Part shown: piece after piece, positions 63,458 to 64,000 of the stretch
Position numbering within the stretch: position 1 is the first letter of the stretch
Layout: the number at the start of each line of letters is the position of its first letter
Assembly: GCF_900110255.1 (NCBI RefSeq)
Contig: NZ_FODD01000040.1
Coordinates: forward strand, 1-64,000
Reading direction: 5' to 3'
Source: Actinacidiphila rubida
GTDB lineage: Bacteria > Actinomycetota > Actinomycetes > Streptomycetales > Streptomycetaceae
Length of the DNA: 64,000 nucleotides
Program-made: the position numbers and the translations under genes
Notes under the pieces: generated by a model
Told to the model about the DNA's origin: nothing
Databases searched by the model: none
The model's input: only the letters and a program-made list of their open reading frames with translations

Positions 63458-64000
63458 GCGGGGACGGCACCCGGGGCGCGGCCCCGCGCCGGGGCAGGGT
63501 GACGATCGTCGGCGCCGGGCCGGGGGCCGCGGACCTGCTGACGTTCCGCGCCGCGCGCGCCATCGCGGAGGCGGACGTCGTCATCTGGGCCGCCAGCCTC
63601 GTCCAGGCGGAGGTGCTGCAGCACGCCCGCGACGACGCCGAGGTCATGGACTCGGCGGCCATGTCGCTCGAGGACGTCGTGGCCGTCTACGAGCGGGCCG
63701 GACGCGAGGGGCTGCGGGTGGCGCGCGTCCACTCCGGCGACCCGTCGCTGTGGGGCGGCACCCAGGAACAGGTCGACCGCTGCGCCGAACTGGGCGTCGA
63801 CGTCGAGATCGTGCCGGGCGTCTCGTCGTTCTCGGCCGTCGCCGCCCTGGCCGGGCGGGAGTTGACGATCCCCGAGGTGGCCCAGTCGGTCGTCCTCACC
63901 CGCCTCGGCGGCGGCAAGACGCCGATGCCGCCCAGCGAGGAGGTGCGGGAGTTCGCCCGGCACGGCACGACGATGGCGGTGTTCCTCTCGGCCGCGCGCT
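63454..64000 (+). CDS. cobM: Precorrin-4 C11-methyltransferase (partial, runs off window)
   Basis: The 182 residues seen begin MSGDGTRGAAPRRGRVTIVG and continue with the SUMT-like GPGAADLLTFRAARAIAEADVVIWAASL, VARVHSGDPSLWGGTQEQ and IVPGVSSFSAVAALAGRELTIPEVAQSVVLTRLGG, typical of CobM/CbiF. ATG overlaps the cobI stop and follows AGGGAGA. About 70-80 residues are missing at the 3' end. The final bases (CTCTCGGCCGCGCGC) match the conserved MAVFLSAAR segment. Confidence 0.93.
   Translation, partial: MSGDGTRGAAPRRGRVTIVGAGPGAADLLTFRAARAIAEADVVIWAASLVQAEVLQHARDDAEVMDSAAMSLEDVVAVYERAGREGLRVARVHSGDPSLWGGTQEQVDRCAELGVDVEIVPGVSSFSAVAALAGRELTIPEVAQSVVLTRLGGGKTPMPPSEEVREFARHGTTMAVFLSAAR

Overview
The window is high-GC DNA with very G/C-rich third codon positions, GTG/TTG starts and heavily overlapping genes. 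The gene content (Spo0M-like protein, FHA-ABC transporter, Asp23/AmaP cluster, a Gbn-type small nucleoid protein, a PHO-box pit transporter, a B12-riboswitch cob operon, a DasR-type operator) points to an actinomycete close to Streptomyces. Gene order resembles the S. coelicolor SCO1790-SCO1860 neighbourhood as I remember it; this was not checked by alignment. I see no tRNA, insertion sequence, prophage or CRISPR array.

Layout. 1-2.6 kb (minus): 5' end of a 16S rRNA gene, its leader and promoter, then tyrS and a 3-methyladenine DNA glycosylase. 2.7-9.8 kb: Spo0M-like protein, PEBP protein, HNH protein, TauE/SafE exporter, an SPFH/NfeD pair, an ABC ATPase and a conserved unknown. 9.9-17.6 kb: a GAF-type two-component system, an SDR-QueA-like pair, a structured leader in front of an SLT muralytic enzyme, and a double-FHA ABC transporter. 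17.9-24 kb: serB, sixA-like, small membrane proteins, an MFS/FadR divergent pair sharing one palindrome, and fabG-fabI. 24.1-28.8 kb: a DasR-box LPMO diverging from tldD-tldE-kptA. 29-36.3 kb: stress membrane proteins, moaA, a desaturase-lysoplasmalogenase-alcohol dehydrogenase operon, and an exonuclease/BRCT protein. 37-43 kb: GH15, SDR, and the Asp23/AmaP envelope cluster. 43-50.2 kb: enoyl-CoA hydratase, gbn, ABC-F, VOC protein, two poorly characterised genes, class II aldolase. 50.4-52 kb: pitH2-like phosphate transporter with two PHO boxes. 52.1-64 kb: cobalamin riboswitch, a possible leader peptide, and cobD-cobQ-cobN-chelatase(I/D)-cobO-cobB-cobI-cobM, with cobM cut by the window end.

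How genes work together. The cob genes overlap stop-to-start almost throughout, so they form one translationally coupled unit for cobalt insertion, adenosylation, amidation and corrin methylation under B12 control. fabG and fabI supply two reduction steps of type II fatty acid synthesis. The three-gene operon at 31,994-34,689 may act on ether lipids (hypothesis). The 39.6-43 kb block is an actinobacterial version of the firmicute alkaline-shock/AmaP module and includes a protein that looks like two degenerate Asp23 units in tandem. Start sites are my choices from ribosome-binding sites and overlaps. All family names come from motif reading, without database searches.
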